64,000 nt of DNA from Flavobacteriales bacterium (GTDB lineage Bacteria; Bacteroidota; Bacteroidia; NS11-12g; UBA955), in contig CANMCY010000004.1 in assembly GCA_947496375.1 (NCBI GenBank), positions 62,001-126,000 of the forward strand. Reading direction: 5' to 3'. Positions 27,116 to 36,331 of this stretch are shown one piece after another. The notes below the pieces were generated by a model. It was not told where the DNA came from. It did not search any database and saw only the letters and a program-made list of their open reading frames with translations. A program made the position numbers and the translations under genes. Within the stretch, counting starts at the first letter, position 1. Each line of letters begins with the position of its first letter.

Positions 27116-27133
27116 GGGCTCCTCCTTTTAATG

Positions 27134-27167
27134 ATAACCTAAACTGGTTATAACTTATTGTACAATA
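27134..27167 (-). promoter_or_regulatory. Two adjacent palindromes before the microprotein, possible operator
   Basis: ATAACC-TAAACT-GGTTAT (27134-27151) is an inverted repeat with a 6-base spacer, and TATTGTACAATA (27156-27167) is a perfect 12-base palindrome. On the minus strand they overlap or flank a possible -10 sequence TATAAC with TTGTCT upstream. Confidence 0.35.
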
Positions 27168-27238
27168 TAGACAATCCGCACCCCCAAAAGGTTGTTTTTC
27201 AAACCCGTGAAATGACAAAAAACTGAAAAAACCGCTAA

Positions 27239-27931
27239 TTATGCAGAAGCCATAGCCAGGATGGACTCAAACAATGCGCGGCCGTCTGTATTAAAAAGGC
27301 CTTCCTCTGCGCAGCGCTCTGGGTGGGGCATCATTCCAAACACATTGAAACCTGCGTTGCAAACACCTGCGATGTTATTTAAAGAGCCGTTGGGGTTGCT
27401 TTCCTCTGTAGGATTGCCTGATGCGTCACAGTAGCGAAAAACCACCTGATTGTTTTTTTCCAAATGCTCCAGGGTTTCTTCATCTGCGTAAAAACGACCT
27501 TCGCCATGGGCGATGGGAATGGTAAGTGAGCGGCCCGCATTTAGGCCTGTGGTTACCATAGTGTTTGTGTTTATGGGCGTTAGATGCACGTTTTTACAAA
27601 CAAACTTCATATTGGTGTTTCTGAGCAGTGCGCCCGGAAGGAGGCCACTCTCACACAGAATTTGAAAACCATTGCAAATTCCCATCACAAAACCACCGTT
27701 AGCGGCATGTTCGGAAACGGCCTTCATAACAGGCGACAACTTGGCGATGGCGCCGCTTCTCAGGTAGTCGCCATAAGAAAAACCGCCGGGCAAAAACACG
27801 TGAGAACACCCCTCAATGCTTGGGTTTTGGTGCCATAATTTAACAGGATCCTCTCCGGTTAAAGATTTCAAAACAACCATCAGGTCGTGGTCGCAGTTAG
27901 AGCCGGGGAAGATAACGACACCGCATTTCAT
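27239..27931 (-). CDS. purQ: Phosphoribosylformylglycinamidine synthase, glutaminase subunit
   Basis: Class I glutamine amidotransferase that supplies ammonia for the fourth step of purine synthesis. At 230 residues it has normal length. The nucleophile Cys is in FVMGICNGFQIL near residue 87; the His/Glu pair is in MMPHPERCAEE near the C-terminus, and an IAHGEGRFYAD segment is also typical. The ATG at 27931 (MKCGVVIFPGSNCDHD) is chosen; an upstream ATG at 27979 would pass through the promoter box and into the neighbouring gene. The PurL and PurS partners are not in the window. Confidence 0.94.
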   Translation of the reverse strand: MKCGVVIFPGSNCDHDLMVVLKSLTGEDPVKLWHQNPSIEGCSHVFLPGGFSYGDYLRSGAIAKLSPVMKAVSEHAANGGFVMGICNGFQILCESGLLPGALLRNTNMKFVCKNVHLTPINTNTMVTTGLNAGRSLTIPIAHGEGRFYADEETLEHLEKNNQVVFRYCDASGNPTEESNPNGSLNNIAGVCNAGFNVFGMMPHPERCAEEGLFNTDGRALFESILAMASA

Positions 27932-27937
27932 GGGAGA

Positions 27938-27945
27938 CAAAGGTA
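27938..27945 (-). promoter_or_regulatory. TACCTTTG promoter box of purQ
   Basis: TAnnTTTG match, 6 bases before the ATG at 27931, in the 29-base gap to the upstream gene. Confidence 0.65.
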
Positions 27946-27960
27946 CAAAAACAATGGAGT

Positions 27961-28848
27961 TTAAAAACGATCCGGGCATCGGGTATTGGCTCTGCGGCGG
28001 AAATTTTTTCCACCGAAACCAGCGCCCCGGCCTTTCCCAATGGGAGCAGAATACACTAACTGTAAAAACGAAAAGTTGTCCAGATCGCGGGGATCTCCGC
28101 GAATGGCGCCGGGCTCACTAAAGCCGGGAATGTCTGAAAAGCTGCGATCCATCAACTGAACAGCCACAGCGCCGTTGCGATTTGCCAGCAGGGTTTTGTC
28201 AACATACTGGGTACTCACATCATCTATATAGTCTGTGGTGCTTTTGTTCATTACATATTCAATAGATAGAGAGGCACCCCGGCTACCGCCGTCTTTAATC
28301 TTATATCCCAGGCCAAATGGGAATATCATGGCGGTGGGCCTATAGGGTTCTTTATTGGATAAAAAGTATTGTCCCTCAGTCCCATAGTCTCTCAGGCGAT
28401 ATTTGTTTTCACCCATTCTGGTTTTCGGTTCATAATAAAACAACCCCACACCGGCAAACATATACAACCGCTTGGATTCTCCCGGAGAAAGCTCCAGCAT
28501 AAAAGTGGTATTTACAATGGGAGAAAAAAAGTTAAGGTTCCGCTGATTGCGTTCAGGGTTGCGGGTAAACTTGTCATCACCGGCTACCCTGGCATACGTG
28601 ATGTTGGTTTTGATCGCAACCCCAGGTGTAAAGGCCAGCTTTAAACCCGCGCCGACACTGTATCGCATGGTGGCTAGGTTTAAGTCTTGCGGACCATGTG
28701 TGCCAATGCTGGGACGCCCCCCGAGATCTCCCAGAAACATCGAATTACCAACGTTAAACTGCGTGTAAATTTTTGGGCGCTGAGCCGCAACAGTAAAAAA
28801 TGTGCAGGCACAGAACAATAAAAGACCATATTTACTGATAACACCCAC
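27961..28848 (-). CDS. DUF6089-like outer-membrane beta-barrel protein
   Basis: A 295-residue protein with signal peptide (MGVISKYGLLLFCACTFFTVAAQ) and mature start RPKIYTQFNVGNSMFLGDLGG, a pattern I associate with the DUF6089 family. Alternating hydrophobic residues and phrases such as YSVGAGLKLAFTPGVAIKTN and FGLGYKIKDGGSRGASLSIEY fit an outer-membrane barrel. The GTG at 28848 is taken as start because a TATTTTTG box sits 5 bases upstream; the ATG at 28884 would precede the promoter. The function is unknown. It is followed by purQ with separate transcription likely. Confidence 0.75.
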   Translation of the reverse strand: MGVISKYGLLLFCACTFFTVAAQRPKIYTQFNVGNSMFLGDLGGRPSIGTHGPQDLNLATMRYSVGAGLKLAFTPGVAIKTNITYARVAGDDKFTRNPERNQRNLNFFSPIVNTTFMLELSPGESKRLYMFAGVGLFYYEPKTRMGENKYRLRDYGTEGQYFLSNKEPYRPTAMIFPFGLGYKIKDGGSRGASLSIEYVMNKSTTDYIDDVSTQYVDKTLLANRNGAVAVQLMDRSFSDIPGFSEPGAIRGDPRDLDNFSFLQLVYSAPIGKGRGAGFGGKNFRRRANTRCPDRF

Positions 28849-28853
28849 TTTAG

Positions 28854-28861
28854 CAAAAATA
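28854..28861 (-). promoter_or_regulatory. TATTTTTG promoter box of the DUF6089-like gene
   Basis: TAnnTTTG match with 5 bases to the GTG at 28848; decides the start. Confidence 0.6.
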
Positions 28862-28914
28862 CAACAAAACAAACAAATAGACAAACCCTTACAAAATGAC
28901 GGTCTGTATAAATG

Positions 28915-29922
28915 TTAGACAACTTCAAAGAGGGGGGCGTTGTATGTTGTAGCGGTTTCTTTGAGGGTTTCTTCCAGGGGTAAATACCGCATATTGGGAA
29001 TCAGGTGCCCATGGGCAGAAACATATCGGGTTTTAAGCGAGGTACTTTTAAGCCCCTGAGAAGGAAAGGGAAAAGGAATTGAAAGAAATTCTGCCAGGCG
29101 CGCAAGCATGACTAACCCGTTCAGGGTTAAGCCACTCAGCGGATATTTGGGCGCCGGGACCGAAAAACAATTAGCAAGGTTGGTCAGCACAAACCGGTAG
29201 GAAGTATTCCTGGCGATACACAAAAAGCGTTGACCATAGCGCTCCTCTTCATAAAGCAACAACAGCATTTTTACTACGTCGCGCACCCCTGTAAACCCGT
29301 TTTCCCCCACCGGAAAGAAAGGCATCCGCTTTTTAACCAGCGCCGGTATTTGTCCTGAGCCCGAGTTTTTACCCCATGGGCCAATAATAATACCCGGACA
29401 CACGATCGCGGCGGGCAAACCCTCCTCAACCCCTCTCCAAACCTCCTGCTCGGCCAGGTATTTGCTTACTGCATAATCTGTGTTGCGTCCGGAATCAACC
29501 CAGGGGGTATGTTCAGTGACCTCCTCCTCAGAGCGCCCCAGAGCGGCTACGGAGGAAACATATATCAGCGGTTTTTGGTTGCATTGGAGGCAGGCGTTTA
29601 CGATATGGGTGGTTCCTTTTACGTTGGTTTCCATCAAAAGATGTCGGTCTTTGGCAGAGAAAGACACGAGGGCCGCAGCGTGAAAAACCACATCAGCATC
29701 AGCCACAGCGTTGAGCCACCCTTCCGGAAAAAGCAAATCTCCGGTTACCCAATTAACATTTTGGGTGGAAACACCCGGATAAAGCGGAGACAGGGCATGA
29801 AATGCGTCCAGGTTTTCTGGGGAGCGAACCAGTGCGGTAACCGCATAGTTTTTTTGAAGCAGCGCATACACCAGATGGGCCCCCACAAAGCCCGACGCAC
29901 CCGTAACAAACACCTGCTTCAC
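28915..29922 (-). CDS. NAD(P)-dependent epimerase/reductase of the extended SDR family
   Basis: A 335-residue protein starting MKQVFVTGASGFVGAHLVYAL, with the NAD(P)-binding GxSGxxG variant. The catalytic triad is in IYVSSVAALG (Ser) and TDYAVSKYLAEQEV (Tyr/Lys). It resembles dihydroflavonol-reductase-like and 3-beta-HSD-like SDRs; the substrate is not predictable. The GTG at 29922 is preferred over the TTG at 29931 because that TTG is the end of the promoter box itself. It is divergent from the AraC-type gene with a 242-base gap. Confidence 0.88.
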   Translation of the reverse strand: MKQVFVTGASGFVGAHLVYALLQKNYAVTALVRSPENLDAFHALSPLYPGVSTQNVNWVTGDLLFPEGWLNAVADADVVFHAAALVSFSAKDRHLLMETNVKGTTHIVNACLQCNQKPLIYVSSVAALGRSEEEVTEHTPWVDSGRNTDYAVSKYLAEQEVWRGVEEGLPAAIVCPGIIIGPWGKNSGSGQIPALVKKRMPFFPVGENGFTGVRDVVKMLLLLYEEERYGQRFLCIARNTSYRFVLTNLANCFSVPAPKYPLSGLTLNGLVMLARLAEFLSIPFPFPSQGLKSTSLKTRYVSAHGHLIPNMRYLPLEETLKETATTYNAPLFEVV

Positions 29923-29928
29923 AACCCT

Positions 29929-29936
29929 CAAAGGTA
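29929..29936 (-). promoter_or_regulatory. TACCTTTG promoter box of the SDR gene
   Basis: TAnnTTTG match with 6 bases to the GTG at 29922; the TTG of the longer reading frame lies within this box. Confidence 0.65.
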
Positions 29937-30131
29937 ATTACAAAAACCCAAGATAAAACCGCGAAGAATGGTGTAATTTTGGCAGCAAAGCAAACGGCAG
30001 AATGATAGACTTTTTTATAGCGTTATTTTTCCTTTGAGATACCCTTAACCCAAGGCAGCTAAAGTTGGACAGTAAACAAACACAGCATTCCGCCCACCCC
30101 ACAACACAAATATAAATGGTAAAAAAAACAA

Positions 30132-30139
30132 TAATTTTG
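30132..30139 (+). promoter_or_regulatory. TAATTTTG promoter box of the AraC-type regulator
   Basis: TAnnTTTG match 25 bases before the ATG at 30165. Confidence 0.55.
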
Positions 30140-30164
30140 CCATCAAGACAAGACACCCTCCAAC

Positions 30165-31349
30165 ATGATCAATTTCTTTATTTCAGGCGGGTCGTTAGTT
30201 TTTTTATTTTTTGCCGTTTACAGCATTAGCAATAAGCAGGGCAATCAGCTAATAAATAAGCTACTGGGTTTGGCTTTCTTTATCCAGTTCATCCAAACCG
30301 CTATGTTTGTTTTTACCCAGAATGGAGATATTGATGCTTTGTATTGGGCACTTCCATTGAATAGTGTAATGCAACTCTTGTTCCCCGTGTTTTTATATTT
30401 ATACTTTTATTGTTTTACCAATGATAAAACCAGATTATCACCCATTCTTTTCATTCATTTTTTACCGGGTTTATTGTTTTCCTTTGATACACTCTCTTGG
30501 TTTGCTACAGACAAACAAGGGGTTCTTCTTTTTTTGAATGATGTTGTTGAGGGTAAACAGTTTTTAAGCACCAATCCGTTCAGTTTTGTTCCAGAAACCT
30601 TGCAACACCCCATCAGAAGAGGGGTTGGTATGCTATATACCTTTGTAATTTGGTATACCATTATCAAAGGGTTTGCGGGCCAATCCTGGGATATACAAAA
30701 GAAATGGGTTTTCTTTTTGGCAACAATCTTGACACTTAACCAGGTGTTGCAGATTGTACAATATGTGATTTTGGTTAAAAACACAATGCAACTTTCAGCA
30801 GTACCGGTTGGCGATTTGACATTGACGCCTATTCATATAATCATAATGATTGTTTTGTTATTTGTGTTGTTTTATGAACCGAGGTTGTTGTATGGTCATA
30901 TCTTAATTTCTGACAAATGGAAAAACAACAGGGATGCTGCTGTACATCCGGTCATCAGCGACACCACAAAACCAGAAGAAACCCCTAAAAAAGCCCCAAT
31001 TGATGAAGAGCGGGTGGACTTATACTTGGAAGTCATGATTGGGTTGATGGATAAAAAGAAGCCATATTTAAATCCCGAGTACCAAATATCCAACCTTAGC
31101 AGCGATTTGGGCATACCGGTTCATCATTGTTCGTACGTGCTTAATTATCACATGGGCAAGGGTTTTAGAGATTGGGTAAACGGGTACCGTGTAAAATATT
31201 TTTTACAGCAACTCCCGTTGAAAAAAGGTACCAAAACCATAGAAGCCATTGCGATGGAAAGCGGCTTCAAGAATGTGACCACGTTTTACAAAACCTTCAA
31301 AAAAGAGACGGGGCAACTACCGAAGGAATACACAAAAGAAAGACTTTAA
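30165..31349 (+). CDS. Membrane-anchored AraC family transcriptional regulator
   Basis: A 394-residue protein. The first 250 residues contain about seven hydrophobic segments (for example FISGGSLVFLFFAVYSI and PIHIIIMIVLLFVLFYEP). A cytosolic linker follows, then an AraC-type HTH at about residues 295-390 with LSSDLGIPVHHCSYVLNYHM and the second helix-turn-helix IAMESGFKNVTTFYKTFKKE. Such 7TM-AraC proteins are presumed to sense a membrane or outside signal and regulate nearby genes. The next genes on the same strand are the two giant secreted proteins, so they are candidate targets; this is inference. Confidence 0.9.
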   Translation: MINFFISGGSLVFLFFAVYSISNKQGNQLINKLLGLAFFIQFIQTAMFVFTQNGDIDALYWALPLNSVMQLLFPVFLYLYFYCFTNDKTRLSPILFIHFLPGLLFSFDTLSWFATDKQGVLLFLNDVVEGKQFLSTNPFSFVPETLQHPIRRGVGMLYTFVIWYTIIKGFAGQSWDIQKKWVFFLATILTLNQVLQIVQYVILVKNTMQLSAVPVGDLTLTPIHIIIMIVLLFVLFYEPRLLYGHILISDKWKNNRDAAVHPVISDTTKPEETPKKAPIDEERVDLYLEVMIGLMDKKKPYLNPEYQISNLSSDLGIPVHHCSYVLNYHMGKGFRDWVNGYRVKYFLQQLPLKKGTKTIEAIAMESGFKNVTTFYKTFKKETGQLPKEYTKERL

Positions 31350-31366
31350 TCTTCAAAACAAGCCAA

Positions 31367-31397
31367 ATTACTATAGTTATAGGAAAACCATAGTAAT
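31367..31397. promoter_or_regulatory. Inverted repeat between regulator and first giant gene
   Basis: Perfect 8-base arms ATTACTAT (31367-31374) and ATAGTAAT (31390-31397) separated by 15 bases, about 110 bases before the giant gene. There is no T-run, so it is not a clear terminator; an operator or leader hairpin is possible. Confidence 0.35.
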
Positions 31398-31506
31398 TAA
31401 ACAACGAAAACAAAGTTTTGGCGGTCGTTTTCCTAGCAATTTTGGGTAATGATCTAAAACCAGGGCTTTCATAGCCAACTGTGTTTTGGTAAATTATTAT
31501 CCTTTA

Positions 31507-34500
31507 ATGAAAGCCACCACTATCTTCAAAAGCAGTCAAAGACCTGTTAAAACCGTTAACACACGTTTTGATTTTAGGCATCTTTTTACACCTGCAACGG
31601 TAATTCTTTTTTGCTTATTCTTCCATTTTTCTCAAAAAACCCATGCCCAAACAAATGTCGATATTTTAGTGGTTGGCGCAGGCGGCGGTGGTGGTGGACA
31701 CAATTCAAGTTCAACTGGAAATAGAACCGGTGGTGGCGGCGGTGGCGGGGTTGTTTACTTACAAGGCACCTCTATTTCTACAGGCAGTTACTCGGTTACA
31801 GTTGCCCCAACAACAAGTGGTATAAGTATCAGGTACGGTAATAATGGAAGTAGCAGTTCTTTTATTAGTTCAGTTTCAGGTGGTATCTCTATGATTGCAA
31901 ATGGCGGTGGTGGAGGCGGTGGAAGCGGCGGTGGTGGCCGGGGTGGAGGTTCTGGTGGCGGTGAGCATGGCGATGCTGGTAGAGGAAGTGCAACAACAGG
32001 TTCATGTTCAGGCAATTCTTCTGGCACTACTCCACTTATATATGGTAATGCAGGTGGTAATAACTCAAGTAATCAAGGTGGTGGTGGTGGCGGAGCTGGT
32101 GCAGTGGGCGGTATTTCTGGTGGAGGGCAAGGAGTGTCTATTTCCATAACAGGGTCTTCTCTAACATACGGTTCAGGTGGTGGCGGTAATGGTCCTACTG
32201 GAGGAGCAGGAGGAGCAAATGCCGGTTATGGAACAAGTGGAGCCAGTACAACTGGCAATGGCGGAAGCATTAATGCAGCTGACAATTTTGGCGGTGGTGG
32301 CGGTGGTTCATCTTGTGGTAGTTGTACTTCAGGTGCAGGCGGTTCTGGGGTTGTTATTTTAAGTTATGCAAGCAGCACATCTTATGTTTCTGGTGTAGGT
32401 GGTTCTGGACAGGCAACATGCACAACAACCACTTATAATATCGGCAGCACCACCTATCAAGTGCACAAATTCACAGGTTCAGGCACATTTGTGTTTACCG
32501 TGGGTCATATTACAGCGAACCCTTCTTCATCAACCCAAAATATTTGTTTAAACGGAACCGCAACCGCATTGAGTGTAACCACAAACGGCACATCCCCCTC
32601 ATATCAGTGGTATAGCAACACATCAAACAGCAATGCTGGAGGAACGATAATATATGGGGCAACAACCAATTCATACACGCCACCTACAACAGCTGCGGGC
32701 ACAACATATTATTATTGTTCTGTAACGGCTACAATGGGTGGAAATGTTCTTAATCAAACCAGCACCGTTTCGGGGGCAATTAATGTAGGTTCGGTAGCAG
32801 GGAGCATAAGCGGGGCAACAACCGTTACATCTTCAACAAACAGCACAACATTAACCACTTCTGGGCATTTGGGAAGTGTGCAGTGGCAATCTTCAAGCAA
32901 CAATTCTACCTTTTCTGATATTTCAGGTTCTACCACTACAACCTATACAGCAAGCAATATCTCAGCAACGACTTATTATAGGGTAAAAGTAACGAATGGC
33001 TCTTGCGCGTCTGTTTATTCTTCGAGTGTGGCTATTTTATATCAACCCGGAACAGCGGCTGCAACAACGGCAACCCTAACGACAACAGGCAGTACTAGTG
33101 TAACAAACAATGTTGCCACCAATATAGACCCCGGAATAACAGTAACATCCAATGGATCATTGACAGGGTTTTCTGTTTCAATCACAAATAATTATACAAC
33201 AGGAGACGAATTATCCTATACAGGCAGCCTACCAACCGGAGTAAACGCTGCCGCATTCAACACAACCAGCAGAAGCCTTGTTTTTAGTGGCACAGCCAGT
33301 GCATCAGACTGGCAGGATTTATTAAGAAGGGTTCAAATAAAAACCACATCTGCATCCTGCAACCCAGAAACCCGCCGTGTAAGCTTTACCGCAAGCACCA
33401 ATTATTATAATCATTTTAATGGACATTTTTATGAATACAGTCCAACCATAAGAACTTGGACGGCAGCAAAAGAATATGCAGAATCACAGTCCTTTTTTGG
33501 CAGAAAAGGGTATTTAGTAACAGTTTCATCTGCAGTCGAAAATGCATTTATTTATTCTTTGATAAACCAAAACACATGGATAGGGTGTAGTGACAACTTT
33601 TCACAGATTAATGGTGCTGCCGGTTATACAAAATACAGTTCTCAAAGTTTAGCAGAAGGCCAGTGGCACTGGATAACAGGACCTGAAAAAGGTGTTAAGA
33701 TACGCACCGGAAATGCCTCAACAGCTGAAAAAGCCGGATCTGCCGTTTCAGGGATATACCAAAACTGGAACCTTGGAGGTCAATACGGCAATAACGAACC
33801 TAACGATGTTTGGAGTTTAGGAACTCCGGGCCAAGAAGACTATGGACATTTGTGGGGAAACACTGGCAAGTGGAATGATTTTCCAAACAGAGGCAGGGCC
33901 TGCATCATTGAATACGGAGACATGCCAGGAGACAATCCGGTAAACACCTTGGAGGCAACACAAACCATCAATGTTGGTGTCGCGGCAACCGGCACAATAT
34001 CTGGGGGTGGAGTCTCAGTGTGTTCTTCTACGAACAGCTCCGCATTAACCTATTCTGCTTCAGGGGGATATAGTGTAGTGCGATGGGAATCTTCACCGGA
34101 TAATTTTTTAGCAACAACAACAAGCATCGCTTCAACCAGCAGCACCTATACCGCCACTAATATTTCAGAAACAACCTCTTACAGGGTAGTAATATCAAGC
34201 GGTTCATGCGTCACATCTACCGCGCCAGTTACCATAACATATGCTACAATCAATGCGGGCACCATTGTGTCTAGTGATGCAACAATCTGCGAAAACACTT
34301 CAGCAAAACTATCTTTAAGTGGGTGCACGGGTTCTGTCACAAAATGGCAGGTTTCTACCACATCAGGAAGTGGGTTTTCAGACATATCTTCCTCTGCAAG
34401 CTCATCTCTTTCATATTCCATGACGACCGCGGGCACGCGTTATTTTAGGGCCGTTGTCAACAACACCTCTTGCAGCACAACAACAAACAGCGACGAATAT

Positions 34501-36030
34501 ATTGTTACCGTTTCTGCATCTTCCACACCCGCAGGTGGGGAGGTCAGCAGTAACGCTCATTGTGGAATAAACAATAGTGGCACATTGGTGTTATCTGGAT
34601 CTGGCGGTAGCTCGTATAGCTGGGAATACTCAACAGACAACGGAAGTAACTGGATTAGCGCGTCAAACACAACAACCTATCTAAACTACACAAACATATC
34701 CCAAAACCGATTGTATCGAGTCTTGGTTAGTGATGGTGCTTGTGGAAGCACACATAGTTCAAACGGTTCAATTACCATTTATGGCACAACAAAGACACTG
34801 TTTACGGGGGCGGTTAGCGGTGATTGGAGCAATGGTCAAAACTGGTGTTCCGGTGTAATAGCAGATAATGGTTCCGACATGGACGTAAGCCCAATGTGTG
34901 GGTATGATATTCTTTTAGATAAAAACAGAAGGGTTGGTCAATTAAAATTTTTATATGGATCTAAATATGTTAGACTAGGCAATTACAACCTGACCGCAAA
35001 TAATATATCCGGCAATGACAGTTTAAACCACATAAAAATTACAGGAACCGGGGTTTTGAAAATGGGTCTGGGCCATACTGAACAAAAAACATTTGCCATA
35101 GGAAAAAGCACCTACAACCCGATTACAATCACCAACAAAACCAATCAAACAGATACGTTTACAACATCTCTGCTGGACGATGTTTTGGGTAAAGGCACTT
35201 GTTGTGTTCCATTAACAACACCCCGGGTTAAAAGAACATGGATAATAACCAAAGGTAATGGTACGGCCAATTCAGGTGATGGCGTGGATTTCACATTCAA
35301 CTGGTATAAAAACGAGATTAGTGGCACTATCAACACATACAAGATGTATCATTTTAATGGCAGTAACTGGGATAAAACCACACCCGCATCAAGCAGTGTT
35401 GTAGATACTGCATATTATACCCATAATGGTTATAAGGGATCCTTTTCGCCTTTTGCAATGGGGGATGATGTGGTTTTGCTACCTGTAATCTGGCAAAGCA
35501 TGTCTTGTAGTAGAGGATCAGAAAACACCGCTAGTGTTAACTGGTCAACGGGCAGCGAAACCCAGTCAGACAGCTTTATTGTAGAACGAGCTACTCCGGG
35601 GGGGGGGTTCGTAATGGTTGGCTCGGTTAAGGCGGCCGGCTATAGTAGCACCCCTCGTAGGTATAGTCTGACTGACAAAACAGCGTCCAAGGGTGTTTTG
35701 TTTTATCGCGTAAAGCAAAAAGATGAGCAGGGCAATGCCTCATACAGTGAAATATGCGAGGTGGCCCCAACGAGCAGCGAAGAAGGAAACGTGAAGATAT
35801 TCCCCAATCCGGCGGACCAAAACGTGCAGGTTGTGCTTGGTGATGGCGACATGAACGGTATGACTGTATCAATAACCAATAGTGCAGGTGTAATGGTTGC
35901 AGGCAAAACAGCCAAAGGCCATAGTGTGGAGTTCCCCACTGCCAAGCTTCCGGCGGGACTTTACATCATCCGGGTAAGCGGCCCGGGCATGCAGCCGCAC
36001 CAGCATAAGATGGTTATCCAGCATCCATAA
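31507..36030 (+). CDS. Giant secreted glycine-rich / Ig-like / C-type-lectin protein with T9SS sorting domain (copy A)
   Basis: A 1507-residue protein. The unusually long signal peptide (MKATTIFKSSQRPVKTVNTR, hydrophobic core, HFSQKTHAQ) is cut near residue 48. Residues 50-330 are a glycine-rich domain starting VDILVVGAGGGGGG; 335-510 two Ig-like modules (SPSYQWYSNTS; VQWQSSSNN); 515-630 a strand-rich module; 633-812 a C-type-lectin-like domain with the EPN (NNEPND) and WND (KWNDF) calcium/sugar motifs; 818-1095 more Ig-like modules; 1427-1507 a type A T9SS domain (VKIFPNPAD to GLYIIRVSG). It is probably a cell-surface adhesin. The ATG at 31507 is chosen over the ATG at 31486 because it begins the part shared with copy B. 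Confidence 0.88.
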   Translation: MKATTIFKSSQRPVKTVNTRFDFRHLFTPATVILFCLFFHFSQKTHAQTNVDILVVGAGGGGGGHNSSSTGNRTGGGGGGGVVYLQGTSISTGSYSVTVAPTTSGISIRYGNNGSSSSFISSVSGGISMIANGGGGGGGSGGGGRGGGSGGGEHGDAGRGSATTGSCSGNSSGTTPLIYGNAGGNNSSNQGGGGGGAGAVGGISGGGQGVSISITGSSLTYGSGGGGNGPTGGAGGANAGYGTSGASTTGNGGSINAADNFGGGGGGSSCGSCTSGAGGSGVVILSYASSTSYVSGVGGSGQATCTTTTYNIGSTTYQVHKFTGSGTFVFTVGHITANPSSSTQNICLNGTATALSVTTNGTSPSYQWYSNTSNSNAGGTIIYGATTNSYTPPTTAAGTTYYYCSVTATMGGNVLNQTSTVSGAINVGSVAGSISGATTVTSSTNSTTLTTSGHLGSVQWQSSSNNSTFSDISGSTTTTYTASNISATTYYRVKVTNGSCASVYSSSVAILYQPGTAAATTATLTTTGSTSVTNNVATNIDPGITVTSNGSLTGFSVSITNNYTTGDELSYTGSLPTGVNAAAFNTTSRSLVFSGTASASDWQDLLRRVQIKTTSASCNPETRRVSFTASTNYYNHFNGHFYEYSPTIRTWTAAKEYAESQSFFGRKGYLVTVSSAVENAFIYSLINQNTWIGCSDNFSQINGAAGYTKYSSQSLAEGQWHWITGPEKGVKIRTGNASTAEKAGSAVSGIYQNWNLGGQYGNNEPNDVWSLGTPGQEDYGHLWGNTGKWNDFPNRGRACIIEYGDMPGDNPVNTLEATQTINVGVAATGTISGGGVSVCSSTNSSALTYSASGGYSVVRWESSPDNFLATTTSIASTSSTYTATNISETTSYRVVISSGSCVTSTAPVTITYATINAGTIVSSDATICENTSAKLSLSGCTGSVTKWQVSTTSGSGFSDISSSASSSLSYSMTTAGTRYFRAVVNNTSCSTTTNSDEYIVTVSASSTPAGGEVSSNAHCGINNSGTLVLSGSGGSSYSWEYSTDNGSNWISASNTTTYLNYTNISQNRLYRVLVSDGACGSTHSSNGSITIYGTTKTLFTGAVSGDWSNGQNWCSGVIADNGSDMDVSPMCGYDILLDKNRRVGQLKFLYGSKYVRLGNYNLTANNISGNDSLNHIKITGTGVLKMGLGHTEQKTFAIGKSTYNPITITNKTNQTDTFTTSLLDDVLGKGTCCVPLTTPRVKRTWIITKGNGTANSGDGVDFTFNWYKNEISGTINTYKMYHFNGSNWDKTTPASSSVVDTAYYTHNGYKGSFSPFAMGDDVVLLPVIWQSMSCSRGSENTASVNWSTGSETQSDSFIVERATPGGGFVMVGSVKAAGYSSTPRRYSLTDKTASKGVLFYRVKQKDEQGNASYSEICEVAPTSSEEGNVKIFPNPADQNVQVVLGDGDMNGMTVSITNSAGVMVAGKTAKGHSVEFPTAKLPAGLYIIRVSGPGMQPHQHKMVIQHP

Positions 36031-36051
36031 CCCAAAAAACCATAACGGTAC

Positions 36052-36079
36052 AAAAAAGGGGGCCTAGCCCCCTTTTTTG
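36052..36079 (+). terminator. Intrinsic terminator after giant copy A
   Basis: Nearly perfect palindrome: A-run, GGGGGC, loop CTA, GCCCCC, T-run. Works in both directions. Confidence 0.9.
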
Positions 36080-36300
36080 TTTTTAATGCAACGGTTAAAT
36101 ATTTTAATGATACAATGGTAAAAGCCACTTTCAAAATTATAACCAATGCTAAAACATATACGTTTAAAATACCTGATAAAAGTTTAATAAACATTGAGCG
36201 GCACAAAAAAATTCTACAACAAAACAAAACAAACTGTTTGGGGCCTAGTAAACATTAGAAAAAACACACAAAAAAGATAGTGTTGTTTAATAATTGTTGA

Positions 36301-36308
36301 TATTTTTG
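36301..36308 (+). promoter_or_regulatory. TATTTTTG promoter box of giant copy B
   Basis: TAnnTTTG match 23 bases before the ATG at 36332. Confidence 0.5.
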
Positions 36309-36331
36309 GAGTCTAAAATAAGACTTTTAGA

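Larger units (their letters stand above)
36031..36331. other. Intergenic region between the giant paralogues
   Basis: This 301-base AT-rich gap contains the terminator of copy A, then about 220 bases without a recognisable gene, then the promoter box of copy B and a small hairpin (AGTCT 36310-36314 with AGACT 36321-36325) in its leader. The phrase GGGGCCTAG near 36239 repeats part of the terminator stem. Confidence 0.6.

Noticed and set aside
31788-32027. Proline-rich minus-strand frame in the first giant gene
   Set aside because: It is the reverse reading of glycine codons (GGT/GGC read as ACC/GCC and CCN), a composition artefact.
31680-32350. GGT/GGC-rich repetition as a CRISPR or minisatellite
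   Set aside because: The repetition is irregular, in frame and encodes the glycine-rich domain; there are no uniform repeats and spacers.
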